The notes beneath the pieces were generated by a model. It was not told the origin of the DNA, searched no databases, and saw only the letters and a list, made by a program, of their open reading frames with translations. Source: Pseudomonas brassicacearum (GTDB lineage Bacteria > Pseudomonadota > Gammaproteobacteria > Pseudomonadales > Pseudomonadaceae). Taken from it: a DNA stretch of 64,000 nt. The DNA lies in contig NZ_MOBJ01000003.1 of assembly GCF_003732225.1 (NCBI RefSeq), positions 305,167 to 369,166 on the forward strand. Direction: 5' to 3'. Shown piece by piece: positions 33,752 through 46,715 of this stretch. Position numbers and translations under genes: made by a program. Numbering within the stretch: the stretch's first letter is position 1; every line of letters begins with the position of its first letter.

Positions 33752-35221
33752 TTATTTCTCATCCCAGGCCATCGCCCAGTCACTGCCGAACCCCGGCTCG
33801 AAACCATTCGCCGACGGGCTGTACTGCTTGCAGTAACCCGAGTAAGGAAACGGCTTGCACTCATACACCAGACCGTTCTTGGGCTGCAGCACTTTGGTCC
33901 CTGCGGTGTAGTCACCGAGATTATTCGGAAACTCGAAATCGTACTCTTGCGCACCGCCCTCGCCGGTGAATTTGGTTTCTTCGAAGGCTTGGCGAGTGGT
34001 GCGGCCGTCTTCCGTGGTGCCCACCAGTTTCACGCCATGTTTACCTGGCGCAGAACGTACATCGACATTCAGTACAGTGTTGCTCTGTGCCGCTACCTGC
34101 TGCCGGGTGAAACCCACTTGCTTGTTGCTGTCATCGAAAATCGTCGCTTCGATAGTCATTGTCCGATTGTTGACGATCGGGACCGCGACTTTGCCAACCC
34201 CCTTCACCAGTTCATGCTCTGGGGCCAGGCCACCGAACTCCATGCGGGCGTCGGTATCTTCCTGCATGTCCAGCGCCACTTCATAACGAGTGACAGCGCT
34301 TTCTTTCTGGGCATACAGCTTGTTCACGCCTTTCACTGGTTCAATGTTGTCGTGCTCATCGCGAATACCGGCTTTGATCAACGTCTGAGTCTTGTTGATC
34401 TGCTCGGCCAACTTGAGCGACCAGTTCTCCGGCTTGCCTTCTTCAGCGTTGCCGATGGTGATCTCGACACTGTACTGCGCGCTTTCACCGCTATTGGTAA
34501 AGGCGCGGGCCTTGACCTTGTCACCGGCAATCAGCGTGGTTGCAGGGGTGATGGTGCCAACAGAGTTCCAACCACCAGGCAACGCGGCCTCGGCAAGAAT
34601 GCTGACGTCAACAACGTTGTGGAACGCCGCAGCAGTATCACCAACGGTCCAGATACCCAGAATCACATGGTGGCCAGTCTTGTCGTCCGGAATCACGCAA
34701 GCGTGCTTGTCCCCGGAGACGGGCAGAACATTACCGCCGTCGACAAAACAAAACGGCGTGCTATCGAAAGAAGCGCGTTTTAGCGGCTCGTTAGGATTCC
34801 AGCCATTTTTGGTAATGAAGTACTCATGCTTGGTGGCGGGATGAGCGGCAGTGTATTTCCAATCGAAATCGATAGAACGGTCCTTGATTTCAGTCAAGTG
34901 CCAGCGTGTGGCTGACTGAGCATCGACCGCGGAAAACATCGCGATACCACCACTGGCAATCTTTCCGTCAATCGGACCTTGCAGCGGAGCGCCACCGACA
35001 CCGTTCGGGAAACCCTTGAAAGTTTCACCCACGCTTTGTGGCTCGTACTGCGCACCACCGCAGTCTTTATTCAGACCTTTCTGACAAAGAAAGGCACGGG
35101 ACGGTGGTTCATTCAAGTAACCATGAGCTGCGACATTCTGTGTTGCCAACATTGCCGCCAACAGCGTCAACGAGGAAGCACACCCTGTTAATGCGCCCCC
35201 CTTAGAAATAGTATTTTGCAT
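33752..35221 (-). CDS. GbpA-like chitin-binding lytic polysaccharide monooxygenase (AA10)
   Basis: A 489-residue secreted protein. The signal peptide ends VAA|HGYL, so the mature chain begins with His33, the first histidine of the copper brace; the second is His127 in YTAAHPATKHEYFITKNGW. After the AA10 domain (to about residue 215) come GbpA-type domains 2 and 3, and the end (YECKPFPYSGYCKQYSP...) is a small cysteine/aromatic chitin-binding module. It should cleave chitin oxidatively, and GbpA/CbpD-like proteins are known type II substrates. It is the first gene before the cytochrome and gspC-M genes. Confidence 0.92.
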   Translation of the reverse strand: MQNTISKGGALTGCASSLTLLAAMLATQNVAAHGYLNEPPSRAFLCQKGLNKDCGGAQYEPQSVGETFKGFPNGVGGAPLQGPIDGKIASGGIAMFSAVDAQSATRWHLTEIKDRSIDFDWKYTAAHPATKHEYFITKNGWNPNEPLKRASFDSTPFCFVDGGNVLPVSGDKHACVIPDDKTGHHVILGIWTVGDTAAAFHNVVDVSILAEAALPGGWNSVGTITPATTLIAGDKVKARAFTNSGESAQYSVEITIGNAEEGKPENWSLKLAEQINKTQTLIKAGIRDEHDNIEPVKGVNKLYAQKESAVTRYEVALDMQEDTDARMEFGGLAPEHELVKGVGKVAVPIVNNRTMTIEATIFDDSNKQVGFTRQQVAAQSNTVLNVDVRSAPGKHGVKLVGTTEDGRTTRQAFEETKFTGEGGAQEYDFEFPNNLGDYTAGTKVLQPKNGLVYECKPFPYSGYCKQYSPSANGFEPGFGSDWAMAWDEK

Positions 35222-35737
35222 ATTATTAGTTCCAGACTGATTATTAAGAGTTACTCGCAGAACGTCATATAACGGATAACAACGCGATCATTGGCTGTTA
35301 TGCACTTACAACTAACACCCTTAAAACCCACAAGATCATTGTGTTCAGACCACAAACTCTCATAAAACAAAATTTATCTGACAACTCTTGAAAACGTTCA
35401 CCATCGGCGATAGTAAGGGTGTGCGATAGCGCACTTTACAGTCTGGACTTTTAACTCTATGTAGGACGAATCCTGCATCACATAGGGAAATCAGCAGCCA
35501 GACTTGTCGGACAAATCACGTAACATTGCCTTACATAAGATCGCACTTTTTCAACGCCAAAATTGACACACAACACTCAAAAATTTCAGTAATGAAGATG
35601 GCGCAGACAGAACGTGTATCCCGGTCTTAAACAACCAGGCATGCAGATACCGGCAGCAGAGCCACCAGATCACAGAGGATGGGTCCAACGCAGGAAAGCC
35701 GCCCGCCTGGCACAGAGGCCAGACAGGCTGTCACCGA
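35222..35737. promoter_or_regulatory. Long upstream region of the LPMO gene
   Basis: 516 bases without a gene. Visible structure: a short hairpin GTGCG-ATAG-CGCAC at 35421-35434 and an imperfect inverted repeat TGTAGGA-CGAA-TCCTGCA at 35460-35477, which could be an operator. The region is long enough for complex control of the LPMO/secretion operon. The end near hemE shows nothing clear. Confidence 0.4.
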
Positions 35738-36805
35738 TTACTGATGGTATTGCGCCGACAATTCATGCACCGCGCGCAAGAAGGCGCCAGCGTGTTCCGG
35801 GTCGACTTCCGGGGTGATGCCGTGGCCGAGGTTGAACACGTGACCGCTGCCTTTGCCGTAGCTGGCGAGGATCCGGCCGACTTCGGCGCGAATGGCTTCT
35901 GGCTTGGCGTACAGCACGGTAGGGTCCATGTTGCCTTGCAAGGCGACTTTGCTGCCAACACGCTGGCGGGCTTCGCCGATGTCGCAGGTCCAGTCCAGAC
36001 CCAAGGCATCTGCACCGGCGTCGGCGATACTTTCCAGCCACAGGCCGCCGTTTTTGGTGAAGAGGATGACCGGCACTTTGCGGCCTTCGTGCTCACGGAT
36101 CAGGCCGCTGACGATTTTGCGCATGTAGGCCAGGGAGAACTCCTGGTAGGCCGCTGCCGAGAGGTTGCCGCCCCAGGTGTCGAAGATCTGCACCGCTTGC
36201 GCGCCGGCCATGATCTGGCCGTTGAGGTAAGAAGTGACCGACTGCGCGAGTTTATCCAGCAGCAGGTGCATGGCTTGCGGGTTGTCGTAGAGCATGGCCT
36301 TGGTCTTGCGGAAGTCTTTCGACGAACCGCCTTCGACCATGTAGGTGGCCAGGGTCCATGGGCTGCCGGAGAAGCCGATCAGCGGCACGCGGCCGTTCAG
36401 CTCGCGGCGGATGGTGCTGACCGCGTCCATCACGTAGCCAAGGTCTTTGTGCGGGTCAGGAATCGGCAGGGCCTCGACGTCGGCCAGGGTGCTGACGACT
36501 TTTTTGAAGCGCGGACCTTCGCCGGTTTCGAAGTACAGCCCTTGGCCCATGGCATCGGGAATGGTCAGGATGTCGGAGAAAAGGATCGCCGCATCCAGTT
36601 GTGGATAACGGTCGAGCGGCTGCATCGTGACTTCGCAAGCGAACTCCGGATTCATGCACAGGCTCATGAAATCACCGGCCTTGGCACGGCTGGCGCGGTA
36701 TTCAGGCAGGTAGCGACCGGCCTGACGCATCATCCACACGGGCGTGACGTCTACGGGTTGCTTGAGCAGGGCGCGAAGGAAACGGTCGTTCTTCAGGGCA
36801 GTCAT
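35738..36805 (-). CDS. hemE: Uroporphyrinogen decarboxylase
   Basis: A 355-residue cytoplasmic enzyme that converts uroporphyrinogen III to coproporphyrinogen III in heme synthesis. The family marks [16 protein letters not shown] near residue 22 and [14 protein letters not shown] near residue 143 are intact, as is [11 protein letters not shown] near the end. It follows gltBD on the same strand with a 266-base gap that holds repeats, so it likely has its own promoter. Confidence 0.97.
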   Translation of the reverse strand: MTALKNDRFLRALLKQPVDVTPVWMMRQAGRYLPEYRASRAKAGDFMSLCMNPEFACEVTMQPLDRYPQLDAAILFSDILTIPDAMGQGLYFETGEGPRFKKVVSTLADVEALPIPDPHKDLGYVMDAVSTIRRELNGRVPLIGFSGSPWTLATYMVEGGSSKDFRKTKAMLYDNPQAMHLLLDKLAQSVTSYLNGQIMAGAQAVQIFDTWGGNLSAAAYQEFSLAYMRKIVSGLIREHEGRKVPVILFTKNGGLWLESIADAGADALGLDWTCDIGEARQRVGSKVALQGNMDPTVLYAKPEAIRAEVGRILASYGKGSGHVFNLGHGITPEVDPEHAGAFLRAVHELSAQYHQ

Positions 36806-36937
36806 GTCGGCATCCGGAAAAAAAGTGCGGGCATTTTCTCAGAGCGCGACGCAAAAGGCACGGCAAGCGCCGCACCTTTTGTCTATCGGGTCAATTTGTC
36901 GCGCTGGAATGCGGCCTTCTGCAGCACCGCGAAACAA

Positions 36938-37042
36938 CTGTGGGAGCAGCCGGTCGACGCTCGATTGCTCGCGATGAAGGTCTCACATTCAACATCTCTG
37001 TCGACTGATCTGCCGCCATCGCGAGCAAGCTCGCTCCCACAT
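36938..37042. repeat. REP pair between gltD and hemE
   Basis: An incomplete unit (TGTGGGAGCAGCCGG... GCTCGCGATGA) and a full unit GCCATCGCGAGCAAGCTCGC plus TCCCACA in inverted orientation. The same family lies at 56284-56387 and 61350-61448. Confidence 0.75.
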
Positions 37043-37071
37043 TTTTACTGCATTCCAAGTTCAGATAGCAG

Positions 37072-38523
<1,452 letters not shown>

Positions 38524-41500
38524 TCACTGCGGGTTGGCACGGGTGCTGGAAAGCAACGATTTCAAGTTGGCAGCCTTAGGCTTGACCAACCAGAACCGAC
38601 GCAAGTAGTCATCGAGGTTCTCAGCGAGGTTACGACCCCACTCGCTGTCGGTTTCCTCGACGTATTCGTTCAGCACGCGTTGCAAGTGGCTGCGATAGGC
38701 TTCCATTGCCTCACCGCTGATCCGCTGGATTTCCACCAGTTCGTGGTTGACCCGGTCAACGAAGGTGTTGTCCTGGTCGAGCACGTAGGCGAAACCGCCG
38801 GTCATGCCTGAGCCGAAGTTGTAACCGGTCTTGCCCAGTACGCAGACGAAACCACCAGTCATGTACTCGCAGCAGTGATCGCCAGTGCCTTCAACCACGG
38901 TGTGAGCACCGGAGTTACGCACTGCGAAACGCTCGCCCGCGGTACCGGCGGCGAACAGCTTGCCGCCCGTGGCGCCGTATAGGCAGGTGTTGCCGATAAT
39001 GGCGCTGTCCTGAGTTTTGTAGACGCTGCCTTTTGGCGGAACGATGACCAGTTTGCCACCGGTCATGCCTTTGCCGACGTAGTCGTTGGCATCGCCTTCG
39101 AGGTACATGTTCAGACCGCCGGCGTTCCACACACCAAAGCTCTGACCGGCCGTCCCTTTGAAGCGGAAGGTGATCGGCGCATTGGCCATGCCCTGGTTGC
39201 CGTGCTTGCGCGCGATTTCGCCAGAGATCCGCGCGCCGATTGAACGGTCGCAGTTGCAGATGTCCAGAGCGAAATCGGCGCCGCTCAGGTCGTTGATCGC
39301 CGAAGTGGCCATCTCGACCATCTTCTCGGCCAACAGGCCTTTATCGAACGGCGGGTTGCGCTCGACCTGGCAGAACTGTGGCTTGTCCGCCGGGATGTGA
39401 TCGCTGCCCAGCAGCGGGGTCAGGTCCAGGTGGTTTTGCTTGGCGGTCTGACCTTCGAGGATTTCCAGCAGATCGGTACGACCGATCAGCTCTTCGAGGG
39501 AGCGCACGCCCAGCTTCGCCAGCCACTCACGGGTTTCTTCAGCGACGTAGGTGAAGAAGTTCACCACCATGTCGACCGTACCGATGTAGTGGTCCTTGCG
39601 CAGTTTTTCGTTCTGAGTCGCCACGCCGGTAGCGCAGTTGTTCAGGTGGCAGATGCGCAAGTATTTGCAGCCCAGGGCGATCATTGGCGCGGTGCCGAAG
39701 CCGAAGCTTTCAGCGCCGAGGATTGCGGCTTTGATCACGTCGAGGCCGGTTTTCAGGCCACCGTCGGTCTGCACCCGGACTTTGCCGCGCAGGTCGTTGC
39801 CGCGCAGGGTCTGGTGGGTTTCGGCCAGGCCGAGTTCCCACGGGGCGCCCGCATACTTGATCGAGGTCAGCGGCGATGCACCGGTGCCGCCGTCGTAGCC
39901 AGAAATGGTGATCAGGTCGGCATAAGCCTTGGCCACGCCAGCGGCGATGGTGCCAACGCCCGCTTCTGCAACCAGCTTCACCGAGACCAGAGCCTTCGGG
40001 TTGACTTGTTTCAGGTCGAAAATCAGCTGCGACAGGTCTTCGATCGAATAGATGTCGTGGTGCGGCGGTGGCGAAATCAGCGTCACGCCCGGCACTGCAT
40101 AACGCAGTTTGGCGATCAGACCGTTGACCTTGCCGCCTGGCAACTGACCACCTTCGCCGGGCTTGGCGCCCTGCGCGACCTTGATCTGCAGCACTTCAGC
40201 GTTGACCAGGTATTCCGGGGTTACACCGAAACGGCCAGTCGCCACTTGCTTGATTTTCGAGCTCTTGATGGTGCCGTAACGCGCCGGGTCTTCGCCGCCT
40301 TCGCCGGAGTTGGAACGCGCACCGAGGCGGTTCATGGCTTCGGCCAGGGCTTCGTGAGCTTCCGGCGACAGGGCACCAAGGGAGATGCCAGCGGAGTCGA
40401 AGCGTTTGAGCACCGATTCCAGCGGTTCGATCTCGCTGATGTCCAGCGGCGTCTCAAGGGTTTTGACCTTGAACAGGTCGCGGATCATCGACACCGGACG
40501 GTTGTCCACCAGCGCCGTGTATTCCTTGAACTTGCTGTAGTCGCCCTGCTGCACAGCGGCTTGCAGGGTGCTGACCACGTCCGGGTTGTACGCGTGATAT
40601 TCGCCACCGTGGACGAACTTCAGCAAACCGCCCTGCTGGATTGGCTTGCGCGGGCTCCAGGCTTCAGCAGCCAAGGCTTTCTGCTCGGCTTCGATGTCGA
40701 CGAAACGCGCACCCTTGATGCGGCTTGGCACGCCACGGAAGCTCAGATCGCAAACTTCCTCGGACAGACCGATCGCTTCGAACAGTTGTGCTCCGCGATA
40801 GGAGGTGATGGTCGAGATGCCCATCTTCGAGAGGATCTTGAGCAGGCCTTTGGTGATCCCTTTGCGGTAGTTCTTGAACACCTCGTAGAGGTCGCCCAAC
40901 ACTTCACCGGTACGGATCAGGTCGCCCAGCACTTCGTAAGCCAGGAACGGATAGACCGCCGAGGCGCCGAAACCGATCAACACCGCGAAGTGGTGCGGGT
41001 CGCGCGCGGTAGCGGTCTCGACCAGGATGTTGCTGTCGCAACGCAGGCCTTTTTCGGTCAGACGGTGGTGCACCGCGCCAGTGGCCAGGGAAGCGTGAAC
41101 CGGCAGTTTGCCCGGAGCAATGTGACGGTCGCTCAGCACGATCTGGGTACGCCCGGAACGCACGGCTTCTTCGGCCTGATCGGCGATGTTGCGCACCGCG
41201 GCTTCAAGACCCAGCGCCTCGTCGTAGTTGAGGTCGATGACCTGGCGTTCGAAGCCCGGGCGATCGAGGTTCATCAACGAGCGCCATTTGGCCGGGGAAA
41301 CGACCGGCGAGCTGAGGATCACGCGCGAGGCGTGTTCCGGCGACTCCTGGAAAATGTTGCGCTCGGCTCCGAGGCAGACTTCCAGCGACATGACGATGGC
41401 TTCACGCAACGGGTCGATCGGCGGGTTGGTGACCTGCGCGAACTGCTGACGGAAGTAGTCGTACGGCGTGCGCACACGCTGGGACAACACGGCCATTGGT

Positions 41501-42969
41501 GTGTCGTCGCCCATGGAGCCAACGGCTTCGTAGCCTTGTTCGCCAAGCGGACGTAGCACCTGATCACGTTCTTCGAAAGTGACCTGATACATCTTCATGT
41601 ATTGCTTGAGCTGGTCGACGTCGTAGAACGCCGAACCGTGGTCGTTGTCTTCCATCGTCGCCTGGATGCGCAGGGCATTCTTGCGCAGCCATTGCTTGTA
41701 CGGATGACGGGACTTCAAGCGGTTGTCGATGGCATCGGTGTCGAGGATCTGACCGGTTTCGGTGTCCACGGCGAAGATCTGGCCAGGCCCGACACGGCCC
41801 TTGGCGATCACGTCTTCAGGCTGGTAGTTCCAGACACCGATTTCCGAGGCCAGGGTGATGAAGCCGTTTTTGGTGGTGACCCAACGCGCCGGGCGCAGAC
41901 CGTTACGGTCGAGCAGGCACACCGCGTAACGACCATCGGTCATTACCACGCCAGCCGGACCGTCCCACGGTTCCATGTGCATCGAGTTGTACTCGTAGAA
42001 CGCACGCAGATCCGGGTCCATGGTTTCGACGTTCTGCCACGCAGGCGGAATGATCATCCGCACGCCACGGAACAGGTCGATGCCGCCGGTGACCATCAGC
42101 TCGAGCATGTTGTCCATGCTCGATGAGTCGGAACCGACACGGTTGACCAGTGGGCCGAGTTCTTCCAGGTCCATCAAATCGTTGCTGAACTTGGTGCGAC
42201 GGGCCACGGCCCAGTTGCGGTTGCCGGTGATGGTGTTGATCTCGCCGTTGTGCGCCAGGAAGCGGAACGGTTGAGCCAGCGGCCATTTCGGCAGGGTGTT
42301 GGTGGAGAAGCGCTGGTGGAACACGCAGATCGCGGTTTGCAGGCGCTGGTCGCTGAGGTCCGGATAGAAGGCGGTCAGGTCCGCCGGCATCATCAGGCCT
42401 TTGTAAATGATGGTCTTGTGGGAAAAGCTGCAGACGTAGTGGTCGAGGTCGGCGGCGTTAGCCACGGACGAGCGACGACGGGAAGTGAACAGCTTGACGG
42501 CCATGTCCTGATCACTCAGGCCAGCTCCGCCGATGAACACTTGTTCGATCTGCGGCAGGCGCTCGAGCGCCAGACGGCCGAGAACGCTGGTATCGATCGG
42601 CACTTTGCGCCAACCGACCAGTTGCAGGCCGGCAGCCAGGATCTCGCGATTCATGTTCTCGCGAGCCGCTTCGGCTTTTACCGGGTCCTGGTTGAAGAAC
42701 ACCATGCCCACGGCGTATTGCTTGGGCAATTCAATACCAAACGTTTCCTGGGTGATGGCGCGCAGGAACACATCGGGCTTTTGCATCAGCAGACCGCAAC
42801 CGTCGCCGGTTTTGCCGTCAGCGTTGATCCCACCGCGGTGGGTCATGCAGGTCAGGGCCTCAATGGCCGTTTGCAACAGGGTATGACTGGGTTCGCCCTG
42901 CATATGGGCTATCAGGCCGAAACCGCAGTTATCCTTGAACTCATCTGGTTGGTACAGACCTGCTTTCAT
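38524..42969 (-). CDS. gltB: Glutamate synthase large subunit
   Basis: A 1481-residue enzyme that makes glutamate from glutamine and 2-oxoglutarate. The 14-residue propeptide ([14 protein letters not shown]) is followed by Cys15, the amidotransferase nucleophile. The central and FMN-binding domains follow, with the 3Fe-4S cysteines in [19 protein letters not shown] context ([15 protein letters not shown]) near residue 1145, and the C-terminal GXGXG helix domain. ATG 42969 is chosen over GTG 42975 because it gives the standard propeptide. Confidence 0.97.
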   Translation of the reverse strand: MKAGLYQPDEFKDNCGFGLIAHMQGEPSHTLLQTAIEALTCMTHRGGINADGKTGDGCGLLMQKPDVFLRAITQETFGIELPKQYAVGMVFFNQDPVKAEAARENMNREILAAGLQLVGWRKVPIDTSVLGRLALERLPQIEQVFIGGAGLSDQDMAVKLFTSRRRSSVANAADLDHYVCSFSHKTIIYKGLMMPADLTAFYPDLSDQRLQTAICVFHQRFSTNTLPKWPLAQPFRFLAHNGEINTITGNRNWAVARRTKFSNDLMDLEELGPLVNRVGSDSSSMDNMLELMVTGGIDLFRGVRMIIPPAWQNVETMDPDLRAFYEYNSMHMEPWDGPAGVVMTDGRYAVCLLDRNGLRPARWVTTKNGFITLASEIGVWNYQPEDVIAKGRVGPGQIFAVDTETGQILDTDAIDNRLKSRHPYKQWLRKNALRIQATMEDNDHGSAFYDVDQLKQYMKMYQVTFEERDQVLRPLGEQGYEAVGSMGDDTPMAVLSQRVRTPYDYFRQQFAQVTNPPIDPLREAIVMSLEVCLGAERNIFQESPEHASRVILSSPVVSPAKWRSLMNLDRPGFERQVIDLNYDEALGLEAAVRNIADQAEEAVRSGRTQIVLSDRHIAPGKLPVHASLATGAVHHRLTEKGLRCDSNILVETATARDPHHFAVLIGFGASAVYPFLAYEVLGDLIRTGEVLGDLYEVFKNYRKGITKGLLKILSKMGISTITSYRGAQLFEAIGLSEEVCDLSFRGVPSRIKGARFVDIEAEQKALAAEAWSPRKPIQQGGLLKFVHGGEYHAYNPDVVSTLQAAVQQGDYSKFKEYTALVDNRPVSMIRDLFKVKTLETPLDISEIEPLESVLKRFDSAGISLGALSPEAHEALAEAMNRLGARSNSGEGGEDPARYGTIKSSKIKQVATGRFGVTPEYLVNAEVLQIKVAQGAKPGEGGQLPGGKVNGLIAKLRYAVPGVTLISPPPHHDIYSIEDLSQLIFDLKQVNPKALVSVKLVAEAGVGTIAAGVAKAYADLITISGYDGGTGASPLTSIKYAGAPWELGLAETHQTLRGNDLRGKVRVQTDGGLKTGLDVIKAAILGAESFGFGTAPMIALGCKYLRICHLNNCATGVATQNEKLRKDHYIGTVDMVVNFFTYVAEETREWLAKLGVRSLEELIGRTDLLEILEGQTAKQNHLDLTPLLGSDHIPADKPQFCQVERNPPFDKGLLAEKMVEMATSAINDLSGADFALDICNCDRSIGARISGEIARKHGNQGMANAPITFRFKGTAGQSFGVWNAGGLNMYLEGDANDYVGKGMTGGKLVIVPPKGSVYKTQDSAIIGNTCLYGATGGKLFAAGTAGERFAVRNSGAHTVVEGTGDHCCEYMTGGFVCVLGKTGYNFGSGMTGGFAYVLDQDNTFVDRVNHELVEIQRISGEAMEAYRSHLQRVLNEYVEETDSEWGRNLAENLDDYLRRFWLVKPKAANLKSLLSSTRANPQ

Positions 42970-43317
42970 AGACACTTTCTCACCAGGCTGCCTCTTATCG
43001 AGACAAATTTCTTTTCAATTCAGCCAGTTACCTTCCACGCCGAACGTACGCCAGCTTTGCGGGGGCAAAAGGGAGGTCATTGTACACACCGACACAGAGG
43101 CTCACAAATTTGACGACGAAATGTCGCAAATCTATGTCGCATTTGTGAAAGGTTTAAAGCGATATGCTGTGCTAGTCAAAACATTTTTAATGCTGACCGC
43201 AACGACTCAAAGACTACTGTGACGCAGACACCACAAGGCACGCGGCCTGGAGGCAGCATGCGCTTGCAGAAATTTTGAGGTGCCGGGAGAGGCGGCCTGG
43301 GTAAGGCCGCCGAATCT
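42970..43317. promoter_or_regulatory. Upstream region of gltBD
   Basis: 348 bases between the SPOR gene and gltB. ATGTCGCA is repeated directly at 43121-43128 and 43134-43141, within larger arms CACAAAT (43103) and ATTTGTG (43141). GGCGGCC/GGCCGCC at 43291-43311 forms a stem just after the SPOR gene that may end its transcript. Promoter not resolved. Confidence 0.4.
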
Positions 43318-44934
43318 TCAGCGAGCTGTTGCCAGTTCCTGTTGGACGCTGGCGACAGAGCGAGGCCAAGGTTTACCAGCCTGAACCTTCGCTGGCAAGG
43401 CCTTGATGGCGGTAACGGCTGCATCGCGGTTGGCGAAGTTACCGTAGGTGATGACGTAAAGCGGCTTGCCGTTAAGGACTTTCTTGAAATAGCGGTACTC
43501 GCCGCCCTGTTCCTTGACGAAATTTTGCGCCGTGGTTTCAGAGCTGGTGCCGAGGATTTGCACCACGTAGTTACCCGGTGCCTGACCGGCATACCAGGTA
43601 CCACCGGTGGCGGCTTTGGCAACGTTGGCCGGCTTCTCGACCGGTTTCTCGACAGGCTTGGCGATCGGGGCTGGTTTGGCCACTGGAGCCGGTTTGGCCG
43701 CAGGTGCAGGTGCGGGTGCAGGCTTGGCGGTAGCGACCTGAGTCGGCGCAGGTGTTGGCTTGACCGCAGGAGTTGGCTTGGCCGCAGGCGCTGGCGTCGG
43801 ACCAGCCGGAATACCTGCTGGAGGCGCGGTGGTGGTTACGGTAGGCGGTGTGGCACTGGAGCCTTCGACCGGCACGCCGTCGTCGCCCTCAGTGATACCG
43901 CCGGCAGCTTCTGCCAATGGACCACGCATCACTGGCTGCGACTGCCCGACCAGCGGCAATGGCATCGGCTGGGTATTGCCGGCGAACTCGACCGCCGGAG
44001 CGCCGCCGCTGTTCGGTTTCGGTGTACCCAGTGGCAGTTGCGCCTGCTCATTGGCGGGCGCACCGGTGGTTGGTGCCTTGCTGCGACCTGGCATCAACCA
44101 GGCAGCGGCCACCGCGACCACGACTACGGCGGATATCGCCAATACGTGTTTCTTCGGCATGTTGAACCCCATACTTGGACGCTTGACCGCTGAGCGGCTA
44201 GCAATCATGGCTTCGATCATCGCATCGCGGGCGACCTGATTGATGTTGCCAGGCCATCCATCGGAGCTTTCGTGTATCTCAGAGATCTGATTCGCGGAGA
44301 AAAGTTCGATTCCCTGACCGGCGCCTTCGAGTCGCTGGGCCAGGTATTCGCGGGTTTCTTCTTCGACGTAAGGTTGCAGCTCGATGACGTGGAAGCGCTC
44401 TTCCTCGGTGCTCAGCTGCTCAAGTTCGGCGATCAGCGACGACTCACCAAACAGGAATACATGCGGACGACCTTCCGGCGCGCCAGCCGCCAGCGCCAGC
44501 AGCGCTTCGAGGGCGGACTCGTCAAGTTGTTCGGCATCGTCGACCAGCAAGTAGACTTCCTGGCCAGTCAGTGCGAGCTGTACCACCTGCTTGAGGATCG
44601 CGCCGACTTCAGCCTGGGCGACGTTCAGCGCCTGAGCCACCTGACGCAACACACCCGCCGCATCGCCGGCACCACGAGCGGAAACCACCACGCTCTGTAC
44701 CGACTGCTTGTTGGTACTGGCTACCAGCGCCTGACGCAACAGGGTCTTGCCGCTGCCTTGTGGGCCGGTGACCACCAGCAACAACTGGCTGTAACGGGCC
44801 AGGTGATGCAGTTGCCCCAGCACGGGTTTGCGCTGGGCAGGGAAGAATTTGAAGCCAGGCACCCGTGGAGCGAAAGGGTCGTGACTCAACTGGTAATGGC
44901 CGAGGAACGCCTCGTCGGCATGCAAACTAGTCAT
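43318..44934 (-). CDS. DamX-like AAA and SPOR domain protein
   Basis: A 538-residue membrane protein. Residues about 20-270 form an ExeA-type AAA+ ATPase (Walker A GPQGSGKT, Walker B LLVDDAEQL). A single helix follows near residue 270 (HVLAISAVVVVAVAAAWLM), then a long proline/alanine/lysine-rich periplasmic linker and a C-terminal SPOR domain (GNYVVQILGTSSETTAQNFVKEQG) that binds denuded glycan at the septum. The place after aroB matches damX in the aroKB operon. A role in cell division is inferred from family. Confidence 0.87.
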   Translation of the reverse strand: MTSLHADEAFLGHYQLSHDPFAPRVPGFKFFPAQRKPVLGQLHHLARYSQLLLVVTGPQGSGKTLLRQALVASTNKQSVQSVVVSARGAGDAAGVLRQVAQALNVAQAEVGAILKQVVQLALTGQEVYLLVDDAEQLDESALEALLALAAGAPEGRPHVFLFGESSLIAELEQLSTEEERFHVIELQPYVEEETREYLAQRLEGAGQGIELFSANQISEIHESSDGWPGNINQVARDAMIEAMIASRSAVKRPSMGFNMPKKHVLAISAVVVVAVAAAWLMPGRSKAPTTGAPANEQAQLPLGTPKPNSGGAPAVEFAGNTQPMPLPLVGQSQPVMRGPLAEAAGGITEGDDGVPVEGSSATPPTVTTTAPPAGIPAGPTPAPAAKPTPAVKPTPAPTQVATAKPAPAPAPAAKPAPVAKPAPIAKPVEKPVEKPANVAKAATGGTWYAGQAPGNYVVQILGTSSETTAQNFVKEQGGEYRYFKKVLNGKPLYVITYGNFANRDAAVTAIKALPAKVQAGKPWPRSVASVQQELATAR

Positions 44935-44944
44935 CGGGATCTTA

Positions 44945-46045
44945 TTAACCTTTAAGCTGAGCCAGGGCGCGGTAATCCGCTCCCAGCGTGGCCTGTAAAA
45001 CCTCTTTCGGATAATCGTCGGTCACTACGGCTTCGCCCATGCGGCGCAACAACACCAGTCGCAAACGACCGTCGATTACTTTCTTGTCAATTGCCATGTG
45101 TTCGAGAAAATCGGCTTCAGTCATCACTGAAGGCGGAATGACCGGCAACCCGGCACGCTGGAACAGGCGAATGCCACGATCACGCTCCTGGGCACTGATC
45201 CAGCCCAGACGCGAAGACATTTCCAGGGCCATTACGGTGCCGGCAGCCACCGCTTCACCATGTAGCCAGACACCATAGCCCATGTGGGTTTCGATGGCGT
45301 GGCCGAAGGTATGGCCCAGGTTCAACGTGGCGCGTACACCGGACTCCCGCTCGTCAGCACCGACCACAGCAGCCTTGGCCGCGCAGGAGCGTTCGATAGC
45401 GTAAGTCAGGGCCGTTTGATCCAGTGCCCGCAGGCGATCGACGTTGTCTTCGAGCCAGGTGAGGAACGGCTCGTCGCAGATCAGCCCGTACTTGATGACT
45501 TCCGCCAGGCCGGCAGAGAGCTCGCGGGCCGGCAGGGTATTGAGCGTGGCAGTATCGATCAACACGACGTTCGGCTGATAGAAAGCGCCGATCATGTTTT
45601 TGCCCAGGGGGTGGTTGATGCCGGTCTTGCCGCCCACCGAGGAGTCGACTTGCGACAGCAAGGTAGTCGGGACCTGGATGAAATCGACACCCCGCTGGTA
45701 ACAGGCGGCGGCAAAACCAGCCATGTCGCCAATCACACCGCCGCCCAAGGCGATCACGGTGGTGCGGCGGTCATGGCGTGCAGTGAGCAGGCCGTCAAAG
45801 ATGGTTTGCAGGGTTTCCCAGTTCTTGAAGGCTTCGCCGTCGGGCAAAACCACGGAAATAACCGAAAACTGAGCAAGGCTGCGGGTCAGACGCTCTAGAT
45901 ACAGCGGCGCAACGGTCTCGTTGGAGATGATCGCGACTTGCCGCCCGGCGATATGCGGCGCCAGCAGTTCGGGCTGATCCAGCAACCCTTCGCCAATATG
46001 GATCGGGTAGCTACGCTCGCCTAAATCGACCTTAAGTGTCTGCAT
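44945..46045 (-). CDS. aroB: 3-dehydroquinate synthase
   Basis: A 366-residue enzyme of the shikimate pathway that cyclises DAHP to 3-dehydroquinate with bound NAD and zinc. Marks include [40 protein letters not shown] and [11 protein letters not shown], whose histidines bind zinc. It lies 147 bases after aroK and 10 before the SPOR gene. Confidence 0.97.
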   Translation of the reverse strand: MQTLKVDLGERSYPIHIGEGLLDQPELLAPHIAGRQVAIISNETVAPLYLERLTRSLAQFSVISVVLPDGEAFKNWETLQTIFDGLLTARHDRRTTVIALGGGVIGDMAGFAAACYQRGVDFIQVPTTLLSQVDSSVGGKTGINHPLGKNMIGAFYQPNVVLIDTATLNTLPARELSAGLAEVIKYGLICDEPFLTWLEDNVDRLRALDQTALTYAIERSCAAKAAVVGADERESGVRATLNLGHTFGHAIETHMGYGVWLHGEAVAAGTVMALEMSSRLGWISAQERDRGIRLFQRAGLPVIPPSVMTEADFLEHMAIDKKVIDGRLRLVLLRRMGEAVVTDDYPKEVLQATLGADYRALAQLKG

Positions 46046-46192
46046 GTGTCCCCACAGTGAAGTTGGAATCAGGCGTCCTGCCTTACATTATCGACTGGCA
46101 ACATCTGCGTGTGTGACGCTGCCCGTTCGTCATGCGCCACACCTTCGAGCCGTCATGACCGGAGCCGAGGATAGCGCATTTCGCTCTGCGCA

Positions 46193-46711
46193 TTAACGGG
46201 GAGGTAGCTGCTGCAAGCGTTCCAGGATGTCCAGCACTACCATCCGCGGTGGCCGCTCATCGGTTTCCACCACCAGGTCGGCGATTTCCCGATACAGCGG
46301 ATCGCGCAACGCCAGCAAATCCCTGAGGGTTTTTGCCGGGTCGGCGGTGCGCAGCAGCGGACGATTGCGATCACGCGCGGTGCGCCCGACCTGCTGTTCG
46401 ACGGACGCATGCAGATACACCACTCGCCCACCGGCGTGCAGCGCCCGACGATTGGCTTCGCGCATCACTGCGCCACCGCCCGTCGCCAGCACCACGCCAT
46501 CGAGCGCGCACAGTTCGGCGATCATCGCCTGCTCGCGATCACGAAAGCCGGGCTCGCCTTCTTTATCGAAGATCCACGGGATATTGGCGCCCGTGCGCAA
46601 TTCAATTTCCTTATCGGAATCCTTGAACGGCAGGCGCAGCTCTTTGGCCAACAAGCGACCGATGGTGCTTTTTCCAGCACCCATCGGCCCAACAAGAATC
46701 AAATTTCGCAC
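46193..46711 (-). CDS. aroK: Shikimate kinase
   Basis: A 172-residue kinase that phosphorylates shikimate. The P-loop is GPMGAGKST at residues 8-16, DSDKEIE binds shikimate and GGGAV follows. The start codon is GTG 46711, four bases after pilQ, so it is coupled to the pilus operon. Confidence 0.96.
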   Translation of the reverse strand: MRNLILVGPMGAGKSTIGRLLAKELRLPFKDSDKEIELRTGANIPWIFDKEGEPGFRDREQAMIAELCALDGVVLATGGGAVMREANRRALHAGGRVVYLHASVEQQVGRTARDRNRPLLRTADPAKTLRDLLALRDPLYREIADLVVETDERPPRMVVLDILERLQQLPPR

Positions 46712-46715
46712 AGAA

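Noticed and set aside
39397..41556. A 719-codon open frame opposite gltB
   Set aside because: Shadow of gltB in GC-rich DNA, low-complexity His/Gln/Arg-rich product, no ribosome site logic.
43620..43800. Repetitive proline/alanine/lysine codons that might suggest a tandem repeat array
   Set aside because: They encode the low-complexity linker of the DamX-like protein and vary in unit length.
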